From Hypericibacter terrae (GTDB lineage: Bacteria; Pseudomonadota; Alphaproteobacteria; Dongiales; Dongiaceae), in the NCBI RefSeq assembly GCF_008728855.1, contig NZ_CP042906.1:1054001-1118000 (forward strand): DNA of 64,000 bases, given 5' to 3'. The notes beneath the pieces are model-generated. The model searched no databases, was not told the DNA's origin, and was given only the letters and a program-made list of their open reading frames with translations. Position numbers and translations under genes: made by a program. Positions 11,784 to 20,404 of the stretch are shown one piece after another. Each line of letters starts with the position of its first letter. Within the stretch, counting starts at the first letter, position 1.

Positions 11784-13213
11784 GAAGGCACCTCGGGCAC
11801 GCGGTGGAACCAGGGCTTCGCGGTTTCGAGTTGTCCCGCGAGGCGGAACAATGTCGCTTCGTCGCCGAAGGGCGCGCTGAACATGATGCCCACCGGCAGG
11901 TTCTGCGCGGTCCAATGCAGCGGGACCGACATGCTCGGCTGTCCCGAGATATTGAAGAGCTGCGTGAAGGGCATGAAGTCGCGCAGAGCGCGGCTGTAAG
12001 CGTCGAGGTCGGGATTGTCGGTGCGCAGGGTCCCGAGCCGGATCGGCGGCTGCGCCAAGGTCGGGCTCATCACGATATCGAACCGGTCGTGGAAATCGGC
12101 CATGCGCCGGCCCTGCAGGTGAATGGTCGCCAGCGCCTCGGGATAGTCCTCGACCTTGAGCGTCCGGGCAAATTCGACCGCGCCCCAGGTGACCGGGTCG
12201 ACATCGCTCGGGACGAGCTCGCGCCCGAGAGAGCGGGCGCGCGCCTGCAGCGAGCGGGACACGTTGCTGGCGACCAGCACCCACAACGCGCGACCGAGCT
12301 CCTCGCTGTCGCCGGGCGGCCGGGCCTCTTCGACGCGATGGCCCAGCGATTCCAGCAGCCGCGCCGCCTCTTCGGCCGCCTGGATGCATTCCGCGGCGAC
12401 GGCGACGCCCGAGAGCGGCTCGTGCTGGAAGGCGATCCTGAGGCTGCCGACCGGCGCGCCGACATCGGCGAGAAAGGGATGATCGCGGTAGGGTGCGCAA
12501 TAGGGATCCCCCGGCGCCGGGCCCTGCGTGGCGTCGAGTGCCGCCGCGCTGTCGCGCACCGAGCGCGAGACCACATGGCTGACCGACAGGCTGCCCCAGC
12601 CCTCGCCGGCGAGGGGCCCGGCCGGGGTCCGGGCGCGCGTGGGTTTCATGCCGAACAGGCCGCAACAGGAGGCCGGAATGCGGATCGAGCCGCCGCCATC
12701 GCTGGCATGGGCCACGGGGACGATGCCGGCGGCGACCGCCGCGGTGGCGCCGCCCGACGAGCCGCCGGCCGTGCGCGACAGATCCCAGGGATTGCGCGTG
12801 GCGCCGCCGAAGCTGCCTTCGGTCGAGGGCGCCAGCGCCATCTCCGGCGTGGCGGTCTTGCCGAAAATGACGAAGCCCGCCTGCTTGTAACGCGCCACCA
12901 GCGTGGAATCGGCCTTGGCGCGCATGCCGGCGAAGAAGCGCGAGCCTTGCGTCGTCACGGTCCCCGCCAGCTGCGCGCCGACATCCTTGAGCAGGAAGGG
13001 AACGCCGGAGAAGGGTCCGTCCGGCAGCGGACGGTCCAACGCCTCGCGGCCATGGTCATAAAGCTTCTGCGACAAAGCGTTGATCGACGGATTGACCCGC
13101 TCCGCCCATTCGATCGCCATCTCGAGCAGTTCTCGCGGCGAGATCGCACGCTTGCGCAGCAAGGCCGCCAGACCAAGGCCGTCATGGTCGCGATAGTCCG
13201 GAAACCGGTTCAC
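11780..13213 (-). CDS. Amidase signature family hydrolase
   Basis: A 477-residue amidase. The Ser-cisSer-Lys triad is visible: Lys76 in FLLKD, the cis-Ser about residue 152 in the GGSSGG motif, and nucleophile Ser176 in [12 protein letters not shown] (24-residue spacing as in GatA and FAAH). It is not GatA itself: there is no gatB/gatC and the opening differs. It probably cleaves an amide imported by the divergent ABC transporter. The gene starts 140 bp from the transporter operon, back to back, and continues into rpiR with a 4-bp overlap. Confidence 0.92.
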   Translation of the reverse strand: MNRFPDYRDHDGLGLAALLRKRAISPRELLEMAIEWAERVNPSINALSQKLYDHGREALDRPLPDGPFSGVPFLLKDVGAQLAGTVTTQGSRFFAGMRAKADSTLVARYKQAGFVIFGKTATPEMALAPSTEGSFGGATRNPWDLSRTAGGSSGGATAAVAAGIVPVAHASDGGGSIRIPASCCGLFGMKPTRARTPAGPLAGEGWGSLSVSHVVSRSVRDSAAALDATQGPAPGDPYCAPYRDHPFLADVGAPVGSLRIAFQHEPLSGVAVAAECIQAAEEAARLLESLGHRVEEARPPGDSEELGRALWVLVASNVSRSLQARARSLGRELVPSDVDPVTWGAVEFARTLKVEDYPEALATIHLQGRRMADFHDRFDIVMSPTLAQPPIRLGTLRTDNPDLDAYSRALRDFMPFTQLFNISGQPSMSVPLHWTAQNLPVGIMFSAPFGDEATLFRLAGQLETAKPWFHRVPEVPS

Positions 13214-13230
13214 GATGCCCCCATAAGGTG

Positions 13231-13246
13231 TACTGTTTTGAAAGTA
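13231..13246. promoter_or_regulatory. Candidate operator in the divergent amidase/ABC promoter region
   Basis: An inverted repeat TACT-N8-AGTA with an A/T-rich centre (GTTTTGAA), lying 18 bp upstream of the amidase start and about 107 bp before the binding-protein start. RpiR-type proteins usually bind A/T-rich inverted repeats between divergent genes. This is the only clear dyad in the gap; short length makes it tentative. Confidence 0.3.
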
Positions 13247-13352
13247 CCATAACTTGACTTCATGGGATATTCATAACAGCATCCGTGCCGCGTTCAGTTC
13301 CCGGGAACATAACTCGGGACGTGGAGGAGGAAGCAGGCATGAGGAGGACCCA

Positions 13353-14915
13353 ATGAGTTTCGGAAAGAGAATTGGCGGCATCGCGTTCGCCCTGGCGATC
13401 AGCGTTGCCGGGAGCGCCGGACTGGCGGCGTCGGCCCTGGCCGCCGACGCGACCATCGTCTGGGGAAAACCCGCCGAGATCACCGGGTTCGATGTCCATG
13501 TCGCGGGCACCGTCGCGTCCTGGGAAATGTATCAGATGGTCTATGAGACGCTGCTGACCACGGACGAAAACCTGAAGCTGCAGCCGGGCCTGGCGGAGAG
13601 CTGGCAGCAGACCTCGCCCACGACCTATGTCTTCAAGCTCCGCGCCAACGCCAAATTCTCCAACGGGCGCCCCGTCACGGCCGACGACGTCATCGGCAAC
13701 CTGGAGCGCATCAAGAATCCCGAGACCGCCTCCTATTGGTCGGCGCAGCTCGGCAATATCGCGAAGATGGAGGCGCCCGACGACCATACCGTGACGATCG
13801 AGCTGGAATCGCCCCATCCGGCCCTGCTCGCGGCACTCGCCCACATCACCGCCGCCATCATCCCGATCAAGGAGCTCAAGGACGGCAGCTTCGATCCGAC
13901 CAAGGATCTGCTGGGCTCGGGCCCCTTCATGGTGTCCGAGCATAAGCAGGACGAAAGCTGGACCTTCGTCAGGAACCCCAACTATTGGCAGTCGGGCGAG
14001 CCGGTCGCGGATCGTCTCGAGGTGCCGATCATCCCCGATGAATCGGCGCGCATGGCCGCCTTGCGCGACGGGCGGATCGACTTCACCACCTTCGAGAATC
14101 CGGATGCGGTGCAGATGCTGGGCAAGGACGCCAACATCAAGGTGATCTCGCAGCAGACCACGAACTATTACCGCGTCGACGTGAACGCGCTGAGCGAGAA
14201 ATCGCCCTTCCACGACAAGCGCATCCGGCAGGCGATGAACCTGGCGCTCGATCGCGACGCGATCAACAATCTGGTCTTCGGCGGCACGACGCGGGTGGAT
14301 TATCCGGTGCCGGCCGCTTTCGGCAAGGATGCCTGTCATGCCGATCCGGTCTATGCCCTCTCGCGCGACGAGCGGGTGAAGAAGGCCCAGGCCCTGCTCA
14401 AGGAAGCGGGCAAGGAGCATCCCACGGTGCGGCTGATGGCGACCTCGGCCAATCCGGTGCTGGGACGGATCGCGCAGGTGATGCAGCAGAGCCTTCAGGA
14501 GGCGGGCTTCACCGTCGCTATCGAGCAGCCGCCGACAGCCGAATATCTGCAGAAGGTCTTCACCGACGGCGATTTCGACATGGCTCTTTCCTGGCTTGCC
14601 GGCTACACCGATCCCACCATGGTGATCGCCTGGTGGAATCCGAAGTTCGCGGTGTGGAACCAGGTCTTCCAGGAGGAAGTGCCCGCGCTCAGCGCGGCGC
14701 TGGACGAGGTCAAGACCATGGAGGACGGGCCCGCCCGCGACGGGAAGCTGAAGGAGATCTGCAGTCTGATCGACGACAGCTCGAACCTTCTCGCGCTTGT
14801 GAGCAAGACCGACTACATCGCCTATCGTTCCGACAAGATCGAGTTGAAGGTGCCGGCGCATTCCGGCTCCTCCAACACCTTCCAATACATCGCGGCCTTC
14901 AAGTCGCTCGACTGA
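13353..14915 (+). CDS. ABC transporter substrate-binding protein, family 5 (peptide/opine/nickel type)
   Basis: A 520-residue periplasmic binding protein. ATG 13353 has GAGGAGGA at 13341-13348 upstream and starts a signal peptide (MSFGKRIGGIAFALAISVAG ending ASALA). The SBP_bac_5 fold is recognised from YETLLTTDENLKLQPGLAESW, FKLRANAKFSNGRPVTADDV and the C-terminal NLALDRDAINNLVFGG region. It delivers a peptide-like ligand to the permeases encoded downstream. First gene of a six-gene operon, divergent from amidase-rpiR. Confidence 0.95.
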   Translation: MSFGKRIGGIAFALAISVAGSAGLAASALAADATIVWGKPAEITGFDVHVAGTVASWEMYQMVYETLLTTDENLKLQPGLAESWQQTSPTTYVFKLRANAKFSNGRPVTADDVIGNLERIKNPETASYWSAQLGNIAKMEAPDDHTVTIELESPHPALLAALAHITAAIIPIKELKDGSFDPTKDLLGSGPFMVSEHKQDESWTFVRNPNYWQSGEPVADRLEVPIIPDESARMAALRDGRIDFTTFENPDAVQMLGKDANIKVISQQTTNYYRVDVNALSEKSPFHDKRIRQAMNLALDRDAINNLVFGGTTRVDYPVPAAFGKDACHADPVYALSRDERVKKAQALLKEAGKEHPTVRLMATSANPVLGRIAQVMQQSLQEAGFTVAIEQPPTAEYLQKVFTDGDFDMALSWLAGYTDPTMVIAWWNPKFAVWNQVFQEEVPALSAALDEVKTMEDGPARDGKLKEICSLIDDSSNLLALVSKTDYIAYRSDKIELKVPAHSGSSNTFQYIAAFKSLD

Positions 14916-14927
14916 AGCCAAGGTGAC

Positions 14928-14969
14928 TCCGGGGACGGGCAGGCGATCGAGCCCCCGCCCGTCCCCGGA
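14928..14969 (+). promoter_or_regulatory. Intercistronic hairpin after the binding-protein gene
   Basis: A perfect 13-bp inverted repeat (TCCGGGGACGGGC and GCCCGTCCCCGGA, 16-base loop) fills the 80-bp gap between binding-protein and first permease genes. No T-tract follows. In ABC operons such hairpins commonly protect the upstream mRNA and give the binding protein in excess over membrane parts. Confidence 0.6.
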
Positions 14970-14995
14970 CCCTTCAGGACTCCCGGGACCCGCGG

Positions 14996-15958
14996 ATGCG
15001 CCTTCTCGTCTATTTCGCCCCGAAGCTCGCGCTGGCGCTCGTCACCATGCTGGGCGTCTCGGTGCTGGTCTTCCTGGCGCTGCGGTTCCTGCCGGGCGGT
15101 TACGCCGACATTCTCCTCGGGCCCTTTGCGACACCTGACGCGCGCAAGGTGATCGCGGAGCGTTACGGCCTCGATCAGCCGATGATCGTGCAATATGGGC
15201 GCTGGCTCCTGGCGATGTCGCAGGGCGACTTCGGCGTGTCGATGGTGACGCGCCGCTCGGTCATCGCCGAGTTCCTCCGCCGGGCACCGGTCACGCTGGA
15301 GCTGGCCTCGCTGTCGCTGGGGCTGGTGCTCCTCGTGGGCGTGCCGTTGGGCGTTGCGGCCGGCGCCGCCGCGTCGGACAGGCCGCAGGGCGGCCTGGCA
15401 CGGCTGGTCGGCGCTCTCGGCGCCAGCGTGCCGGATTTCGTCCTCGGCAGCGCCCTGATCTTCGTCTTCTCGGTTTGGTCGCTGTGGCTGCGCGTCGGCG
15501 GCTATGTGCCCTTCTTCGACGATCCGGTAACCAACATGCGGGTGATGATCCTGCCGACGGTCACGCTGTCGGTCTTCGGCATCGCCCTGGTGCTGCGCAC
15601 CACGCGCGACGCGGTGCTGCGGGTCATGACCGAGGGCTATATCACCGCCGCGGTCGCGCGCGGCGAGAATCCCCGCAACATCATCCGCCTGCATGTGCTG
15701 CGCAACGCCGCCATTCCTGTGGTGACCGTCGTCACCACCTATTTCGGCTTCCTGCTGGGCGGCGCCGTCGTGGTCGAAGTCCTCTTCTCCATCCCCGGTG
15801 TCGGCCTCTACGCCTTCAACGGCCTCCTCAATCGCGACTATGCCATCGTGCAGACAGGCGTGCTGCTGGCCGCCGCCGTCTTCATCGCGATCAACATGCT
15901 GGCCGACCTGCTCTATGCCATCATCGACCCGCGCATCGGTTCGGGGAGCGGCCGGTGA
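14996..15958 (+). CDS. ABC transporter permease, DppB/OppB type
   Basis: A 320-residue inner-membrane permease with six hydrophobic segments. The opening helix (LALALVTMLGVSVLVFLALRFLPGG) and the long periplasmic loop after it are typical of DppB-type subunits; the cytoplasmic EAA loop is seen around VARGENPRNIIRLHVLRNA. It overlaps the next permease by GTGA at 15955-15958. Forms the channel with the DppC-like subunit. Confidence 0.95.
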   Translation: MRLLVYFAPKLALALVTMLGVSVLVFLALRFLPGGYADILLGPFATPDARKVIAERYGLDQPMIVQYGRWLLAMSQGDFGVSMVTRRSVIAEFLRRAPVTLELASLSLGLVLLVGVPLGVAAGAAASDRPQGGLARLVGALGASVPDFVLGSALIFVFSVWSLWLRVGGYVPFFDDPVTNMRVMILPTVTLSVFGIALVLRTTRDAVLRVMTEGYITAAVARGENPRNIIRLHVLRNAAIPVVTVVTTYFGFLLGGAVVVEVLFSIPGVGLYAFNGLLNRDYAIVQTGVLLAAAVFIAINMLADLLYAIIDPRIGSGSGR

Positions 15959-16815
15959 GCGTCTGGCGGGACAGCCCCCGGCTTCTGGCGCGGCTCTGGC
16001 GGCGGGACAAGCTTTCCTTCTTCGGCGTCGTCCTGCTGGTGGTCCTGGTCCTGCTGGGCTTGTTCGGCGCCTATCTGCCGCTGGGCGATCCGACAAAGAT
16101 CGGTACCGGGCCTCGCCTGTTCGCACCCTCCTGGCATCTGCCCTTCGGGACCGACGAGCTCGGCCGCTCCTTCCTGCCGCGTGTCGTGCAGGGCATTCGC
16201 TCGACCTTCCTCATTTCGGCGATCGCGGTCGTCATCACCGCCGTGATTGGCACGCTGCTGGGGATGCTGTCGGGCTACTTCCGCGGCGCGTCCGACCAGT
16301 TGATCGCGCGGGGCGCCGACATCCTGTTTGCCTTCCCGGCGCTGCTGCTGGGCCTTCTCATCGCCGCGGTCATGGGCCCGGGCGAGATTTCCGTGGTCGC
16401 CGTGATCTCGGTCGCGACCCTGCCGCTCTTCATCCGGGTGGTCCGCTCGGTCACGCTCGGCGTGGCGGGGCGCGGTTTCGTCACCTCGGCGGAAGTCGCG
16501 GGCGCCTCCTCCTGGCGGGTCATGTTCGTCCATATCCTGCCCAACATCATGGGCGCGGTGGTGGTGCAGCTCAGCTATGCCCTCTCGATCGGGATGATCA
16601 TCGAGAGCGCGCTGAGCTTCCTCGGACTGGGCGTGCAACCGCCCGACGCCTCGCTGGGCTCGCTCCTGCGCCAGGGCAGCGCCTATCTGACGATCGCGCC
16701 CTGGCTGGTATTGTCCTCGGGCGCGGTCCTGTCGGCCGCCATCATGTCGGTCAATCTCGTCGGCGACGCCGTGCGCGACGCGCTGGAGCCGCTCAAGGGC
16801 CGGTCGCTCACATGA
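15955..16815 (+). CDS. ABC transporter permease, DppC/OppC type
   Basis: A 286-residue permease. A GTG start at 15955, overlapping the preceding stop (GTGA), gives the expected short N-terminal tail (VSVWRDSPRLLARLWRRDK) before helix 1. Characteristic features: HLPFGTDELGRSFLPRVVQG, an N-terminal domain of the OppC class, and the EAA loop EVAGASSWRVMFVHILPN. It pairs with the DppB-like subunit. It ends in an ATGA overlap with the first ATPase gene. Confidence 0.95.
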   Translation: MSVWRDSPRLLARLWRRDKLSFFGVVLLVVLVLLGLFGAYLPLGDPTKIGTGPRLFAPSWHLPFGTDELGRSFLPRVVQGIRSTFLISAIAVVITAVIGTLLGMLSGYFRGASDQLIARGADILFAFPALLLGLLIAAVMGPGEISVVAVISVATLPLFIRVVRSVTLGVAGRGFVTSAEVAGASSWRVMFVHILPNIMGAVVVQLSYALSIGMIIESALSFLGLGVQPPDASLGSLLRQGSAYLTIAPWLVLSSGAVLSAAIMSVNLVGDAVRDALEPLKGRSLT

Positions 16816-17795
16816 GCAGCCTGGTCGAAGCCCGGGATCTGGTGATCGGCTACGAGACGCCGCAGGGCCGCGTTCGTGCTCTGGACGAAGCCCGGCTGGA
16901 GATCCTGCCGGGCGAAACCCTGGCCATCGTCGGCGAAAGCGGTTCCGGCAAGACGACGCTCGGCATGGCCGCGGGCAAATTGCTGCCCGCCGAGGCGATC
17001 TGCGAAAGCGGCCGTCTCCTGGTCGATGGCTGCGCCGTGTTCGAGGCCGGCGCCGACGAGTTGCGGGCCCTGCGGCGCGACCGGCTCGGCTTCGTGTTCC
17101 AGAACCCCATGAATGCGCTCGATCCGACCATGCGCACCGGCCGGCAGGTCGCGCGCGCCATGGGCGGTCAGCCGGGCCGGACCGCCATCTCGGCGCTTCT
17201 GGCGCGCGCCGAGCTCCCGGACCCCGAGCGCGTCATGGACAGCTTCCCGCATGAGCTTTCGGGCGGCATGGCGCAGCGCGTGGTGATCGCCATGGCGATC
17301 GCGCGGGGGCCCAGGCTGCTGATCGCGGACGAGCCGACCGCTTCGCTCGACGCCTCGATCCGGGACCGCGTGATGGCGACCTTGCGGCGGCTGCGCGACG
17401 AAACCAAGGCCAGCCTCGTGATCCTGTCGCACGATCTGCGGATGGTGGCCCGCCATGCCGATCGCATCGCGGTCATGTATGGCGGGCGCATCGTCGAGAC
17501 CGGCGAGAGCCGGCGCGTGCTGGCGCAGCCGGCTCATCCCTACACCCGCGCGCTGATGGCGGCGGCCGCCGGCAACGAGCGTCCCGGCCAGAGGCTGGAA
17601 CCGATCCCCGGCTCGCCGCCCGTTCTGATCGGCCGCTGCGACAAATGCGCTTACGAGCCCCGCTGCGGCTTTGCGCAACGCCAATGCGCGGAAGTCCGGC
17701 CGGAGGAACGCGAGGTAGGAGGGCGCCGGGTGGTCTGTCACTTCGCCGAGCGCGTGCTCGAGAACTTGCCGCGGACATCGGGAGCGGCGCCATGA
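16812..17795 (+). CDS. ABC transporter ATP-binding protein, DppD/OppD type
   Basis: A 327-residue ATPase starting at ATG 16812 within an ATGA overlap. Walker A GESGSGKTT, signature LSGGMAQRVVIAMAIARGP, Walker B LLIADEPTASLD and the switch His in ILSHDL are all present. The C-terminal oligopeptide/dipeptide extension has cysteines (CDKCAYEPRCGFAQRQC) typical of the Fe-S-like cluster motif in OppD/DppD proteins. Energises import together with the next gene. Confidence 0.96.
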   Translation: MSSLVEARDLVIGYETPQGRVRALDEARLEILPGETLAIVGESGSGKTTLGMAAGKLLPAEAICESGRLLVDGCAVFEAGADELRALRRDRLGFVFQNPMNALDPTMRTGRQVARAMGGQPGRTAISALLARAELPDPERVMDSFPHELSGGMAQRVVIAMAIARGPRLLIADEPTASLDASIRDRVMATLRRLRDETKASLVILSHDLRMVARHADRIAVMYGGRIVETGESRRVLAQPAHPYTRALMAAAAGNERPGQRLEPIPGSPPVLIGRCDKCAYEPRCGFAQRQCAEVRPEEREVGGRRVVCHFAERVLENLPRTSGAAP

Positions 17796-18550
17796 CGATG
17801 GATCCGGTGGTCCAGTTGAAGGATATCGTCGTGACTTATGCGGCCGGGCCGTTCAAGGGCGGCACCGGCTTCGATGCGGTCCGAAAGGTGAGCCTCGACA
17901 TCGGCGCCGGCGAGACCGTCGGGCTGGTCGGCGAATCGGGCTCCGGCAAGACGACCCTGGGCCGGGTCTGTCTGGGGCTTCTGAAGCCGACGCGCGGCGC
18001 GATGCTGTTCGGCGGCGAGCCCTTCGGATCGCTGCGCGAGCGGCGCGGGCAGCTCTCGGTGGTGCTGCAGCAGCCGGAATGGGCCTTGAACCCGCGGATC
18101 CGCTGCGGCCGCTCGATCGAGGAGCCGCTGCTGGTGCTGGGCCGGCCCGCCAGCGACCGCCGCGACCGGGTGAAGGCGATCCTCGACAGCGTCGGATTGG
18201 ACTCCAGCTTCGCGGAGCGCTATCCCGGTCAGCTCTCCGGCGGCCAGCGCCAACGGGTCGCGATTGCGCGGGCCCTGATCACCGAGCCGCGCTTCATCCT
18301 GTTCGACGAGGCGGTCAGCGCCCTCGACGTCTCGGTGCAGGCCCAGGTGCTCAATCTCATCCTCGACCTGCAGCAGCGGCACGGGTTCGGCGCGCTCTTC
18401 ATCTCCCACGACCTCGCCGCGACCCGTTATGTCTGCCGTCGCATCGCGGTCATGTACAAGGGCGAGCTGGTCGAGGTGGCGCCGTCGGAGCGCTTCTACG
18501 GAACGCCCGAACATCCCTACAGCCGCAACCTTTTGAGCGCGGTCGCATGA
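17792..18550 (+). CDS. ABC transporter ATP-binding protein, DppF/OppF type
   Basis: A 252-residue ATPase, ATG 17792 overlapping the previous stop by ATGA. Walker A GESGSGKTT, Q-loop VVLQQPEWALNPR, signature LSGGQRQRVAIARALI, Walker B FILFDEAVSALD and switch FISHDL are intact. It is shorter than many OppF proteins (about 320 residues) because the cysteine-bearing C-terminal extension is absent, so only the DppD-like partner carries it. Confidence 0.95.
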   Translation: MTMDPVVQLKDIVVTYAAGPFKGGTGFDAVRKVSLDIGAGETVGLVGESGSGKTTLGRVCLGLLKPTRGAMLFGGEPFGSLRERRGQLSVVLQQPEWALNPRIRCGRSIEEPLLVLGRPASDRRDRVKAILDSVGLDSSFAERYPGQLSGGQRQRVAIARALITEPRFILFDEAVSALDVSVQAQVLNLILDLQQRHGFGALFISHDLAATRYVCRRIAVMYKGELVEVAPSERFYGTPEHPYSRNLLSAVA

Positions 18551-18563
18551 AAGGCCAGGGAAC

Positions 18564-19373
18564 ATGAATATGGCGAACCGCGCCTGGGCGGCGCTCTTGC
18601 TGCTGCCGCTGCTGCTGTTGGCATCGCCAGGCGCTCGGTCGGCCGATGCGGAGCTGCAGCGCACCTGGGACAAGGCCTGGGTGTTCGCCCCCGCGACCAG
18701 CAGCATCGGTTACAAGCGGCTCGATACGGCGGGGCTGGCGGCCTATCTCTCGTCGCTGCCGTCGCCCCCGACCGTGGTGGTCGTCTATGCGCATGGCTGC
18801 GACGGACTCAGCGAGATCTCGGCGGCCACGGGGCGGTTCCTCGCCCAGGCCGGTTATCTCATGGTGGCGCCCGACGGCTTCGCGCGCCAGGACAAACCGG
18901 TGAGCTGCAAGCCCATCAGCCATCAAGGCGGTCTGCACCGGGCGGTGCTCGGCTGGCGCCAGGCCGAAATGCAGTTCGCCTTCGATCAGGTCGAGCAGAT
19001 CCCTTCTCTCAAAGGCGTCCCCGTCATTCTGATGGGGCACTCCGAAGGCGCCATCACGGTCGCCACCATTGCCGACGTTCCGGCGGCCGGCCGGGTCATC
19101 GAAGGCTGGACCTGCCATGCGGGCTGGCCGGAATATCGCGGTCTCAATGCGCCACCCGACCAGCCTGTGCTGGCGCTCTCGAGCGAGAAGGACCCTTGGT
19201 TCCGCGATCCCGAACTCGCCGGCGATTGCGGCGCCTTCATGCAGGGCCATCCGGCGCAGCGATCGGTCGTCTATCGCGCTCCCAGCTATCTTGCCGACAA
19301 GCACTGGCTCTCGTCCGACAAGGACGTCCAGAAGATCATTCTCGATTTCATCCGGGAAACGACGGCGCGCTAG
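18564..19373 (+). CDS. Secreted alpha/beta hydrolase, dienelactone-hydrolase-like
   Basis: A 269-residue exported protein (signal peptide MNMANRAWAALLLLPLLLLASPGARS). The nucleophile elbow GHSEG is visible, preceded by VVVYAHGCDG, which would supply the oxyanion hole; an Asp and a late His (DKHWLSSD) fit the rest of the triad. It starts 13 bp after the last ABC gene, so it is probably the operon's sixth gene and may act in the periplasm on the transported compound. Substrate unknown. Confidence 0.8.
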   Translation: MNMANRAWAALLLLPLLLLASPGARSADAELQRTWDKAWVFAPATSSIGYKRLDTAGLAAYLSSLPSPPTVVVVYAHGCDGLSEISAATGRFLAQAGYLMVAPDGFARQDKPVSCKPISHQGGLHRAVLGWRQAEMQFAFDQVEQIPSLKGVPVILMGHSEGAITVATIADVPAAGRVIEGWTCHAGWPEYRGLNAPPDQPVLALSSEKDPWFRDPELAGDCGAFMQGHPAQRSVVYRAPSYLADKHWLSSDKDVQKIILDFIRETTAR

Positions 19374-19386
19374 CGCGCGAGGGCAT

Positions 19387-20082
19387 TCAGCCCGGAACGG
19401 CGGCGGCGACGCCCTTGATCGCGGCCCAGCCGGCGCCGACCGCGAAGATCATCGCGGCATTGCCGAGGAGGGCGGCGATCAACGCGCATAAGCCGTCGCG
19501 TTGGACGAGCGCCAGGCCGAACAGCACGATCGGTATCGCGAGCACCATGCCGGTCAACGGAATGGGCAGGACCAGCAGCAGGCTCAGCACCAGGCAGAGC
19601 CCCGCGATCAGCGACATCGTCAGCGGTTCGAGCATGCTCGGCAGGCGCGGCTTGAGGATGCGCTCGACCTTGGTCAGGGTGGGCGCAGCGCGGCCGATGA
19701 CGCGTTGATAGGCCTCGCGCTTGATGCCGCGCCGGCCGAGCCAGGAGGGCAGCCAGGGACGGGGCTGCTGCAGGACGATCTGGACGCTCAGGATCGCGAG
19801 GGGGATGCCGAAGATCGCCGAGACGCCCGGGATCGGGTTGGGGATCAGGTTCGGCAGCGCGAACAGGATCAGCAGCAGCCCGTAGCCGCGATGCTCCAGC
19901 GCCTGCATCAGATCGCCCAGGGTGATGGTTTCCGACTTCCACTCTTCTCCGAAACCGACCAGCCGTCGCGACACGCTGTCGGTGCGGCCTGTCCCGCGGC
20001 TCCGCGGCGGCCGTTTGCGTTTGGCGCGGCTCTCCCGGCGGGAAGAAGCGCGCGAGCGACGGGCCGTGGAGTCCGCTGTCAT
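19387..20082 (-). CDS. ExoD family membrane protein
   Basis: A 231-residue protein with a basic N-terminal tail (Arg/Ser-rich, about residues 1-45), then the ExoD domain: TLGDLMQALEHRGYGLLLILFALPNLIP followed by several hydrophobic helices and FGLALVQRDG near the end. ExoD was named for an exopolysaccharide and alkali-sensitivity phenotype in Sinorhizobium; its molecular role is unclear. Convergent with the hydrolase gene (13-bp gap) and divergent from the EF-G-like gene. Confidence 0.88.
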   Translation of the reverse strand: MTADSTARRSRASSRRESRAKRKRPPRSRGTGRTDSVSRRLVGFGEEWKSETITLGDLMQALEHRGYGLLLILFALPNLIPNPIPGVSAIFGIPLAILSVQIVLQQPRPWLPSWLGRRGIKREAYQRVIGRAAPTLTKVERILKPRLPSMLEPLTMSLIAGLCLVLSLLLVLPIPLTGMVLAIPIVLFGLALVQRDGLCALIAALLGNAAMIFAVGAGWAAIKGVAAAVPG

Positions 20083-20404
20083 CGGGCGACCCTAATTTCG
20101 GAAAAACTGGTACGGCGGGACAGTTCGAGGGAGCGACCACCAGGGGTCGAGGTCGCGAAGCCGACGGACCCAATAGACAGGGTAAACGCGACATCTTTGT
20201 GTTCGGTTCCCGCGGATTCCCCCCATTTCCGGGAGAGCCGGTCTGTCCGCGATTTAAGCTTGTCACGGGCTGCGGCGGTCCCCCGGGCGAATTCCGCTTG
20301 CCACCGCGCCGCCCACCCCGGAATGATGAGTGCCAACCAAGGGCGGAAGGCCCAGGGCCGAACCGCCCCGAACGCGACAGACACGCGAATCAGGGAGTAT
20401 GGCC
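20083..20404. other. Divergent intergenic region between exoD-like and EF-G-like genes
   Basis: About 320 bp that must hold the promoters of both genes. I see no convincing gene, terminator or long dyad. GC-rich short inverted bits (for example around 20210-20230) are not distinctive. Confidence 0.5.
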
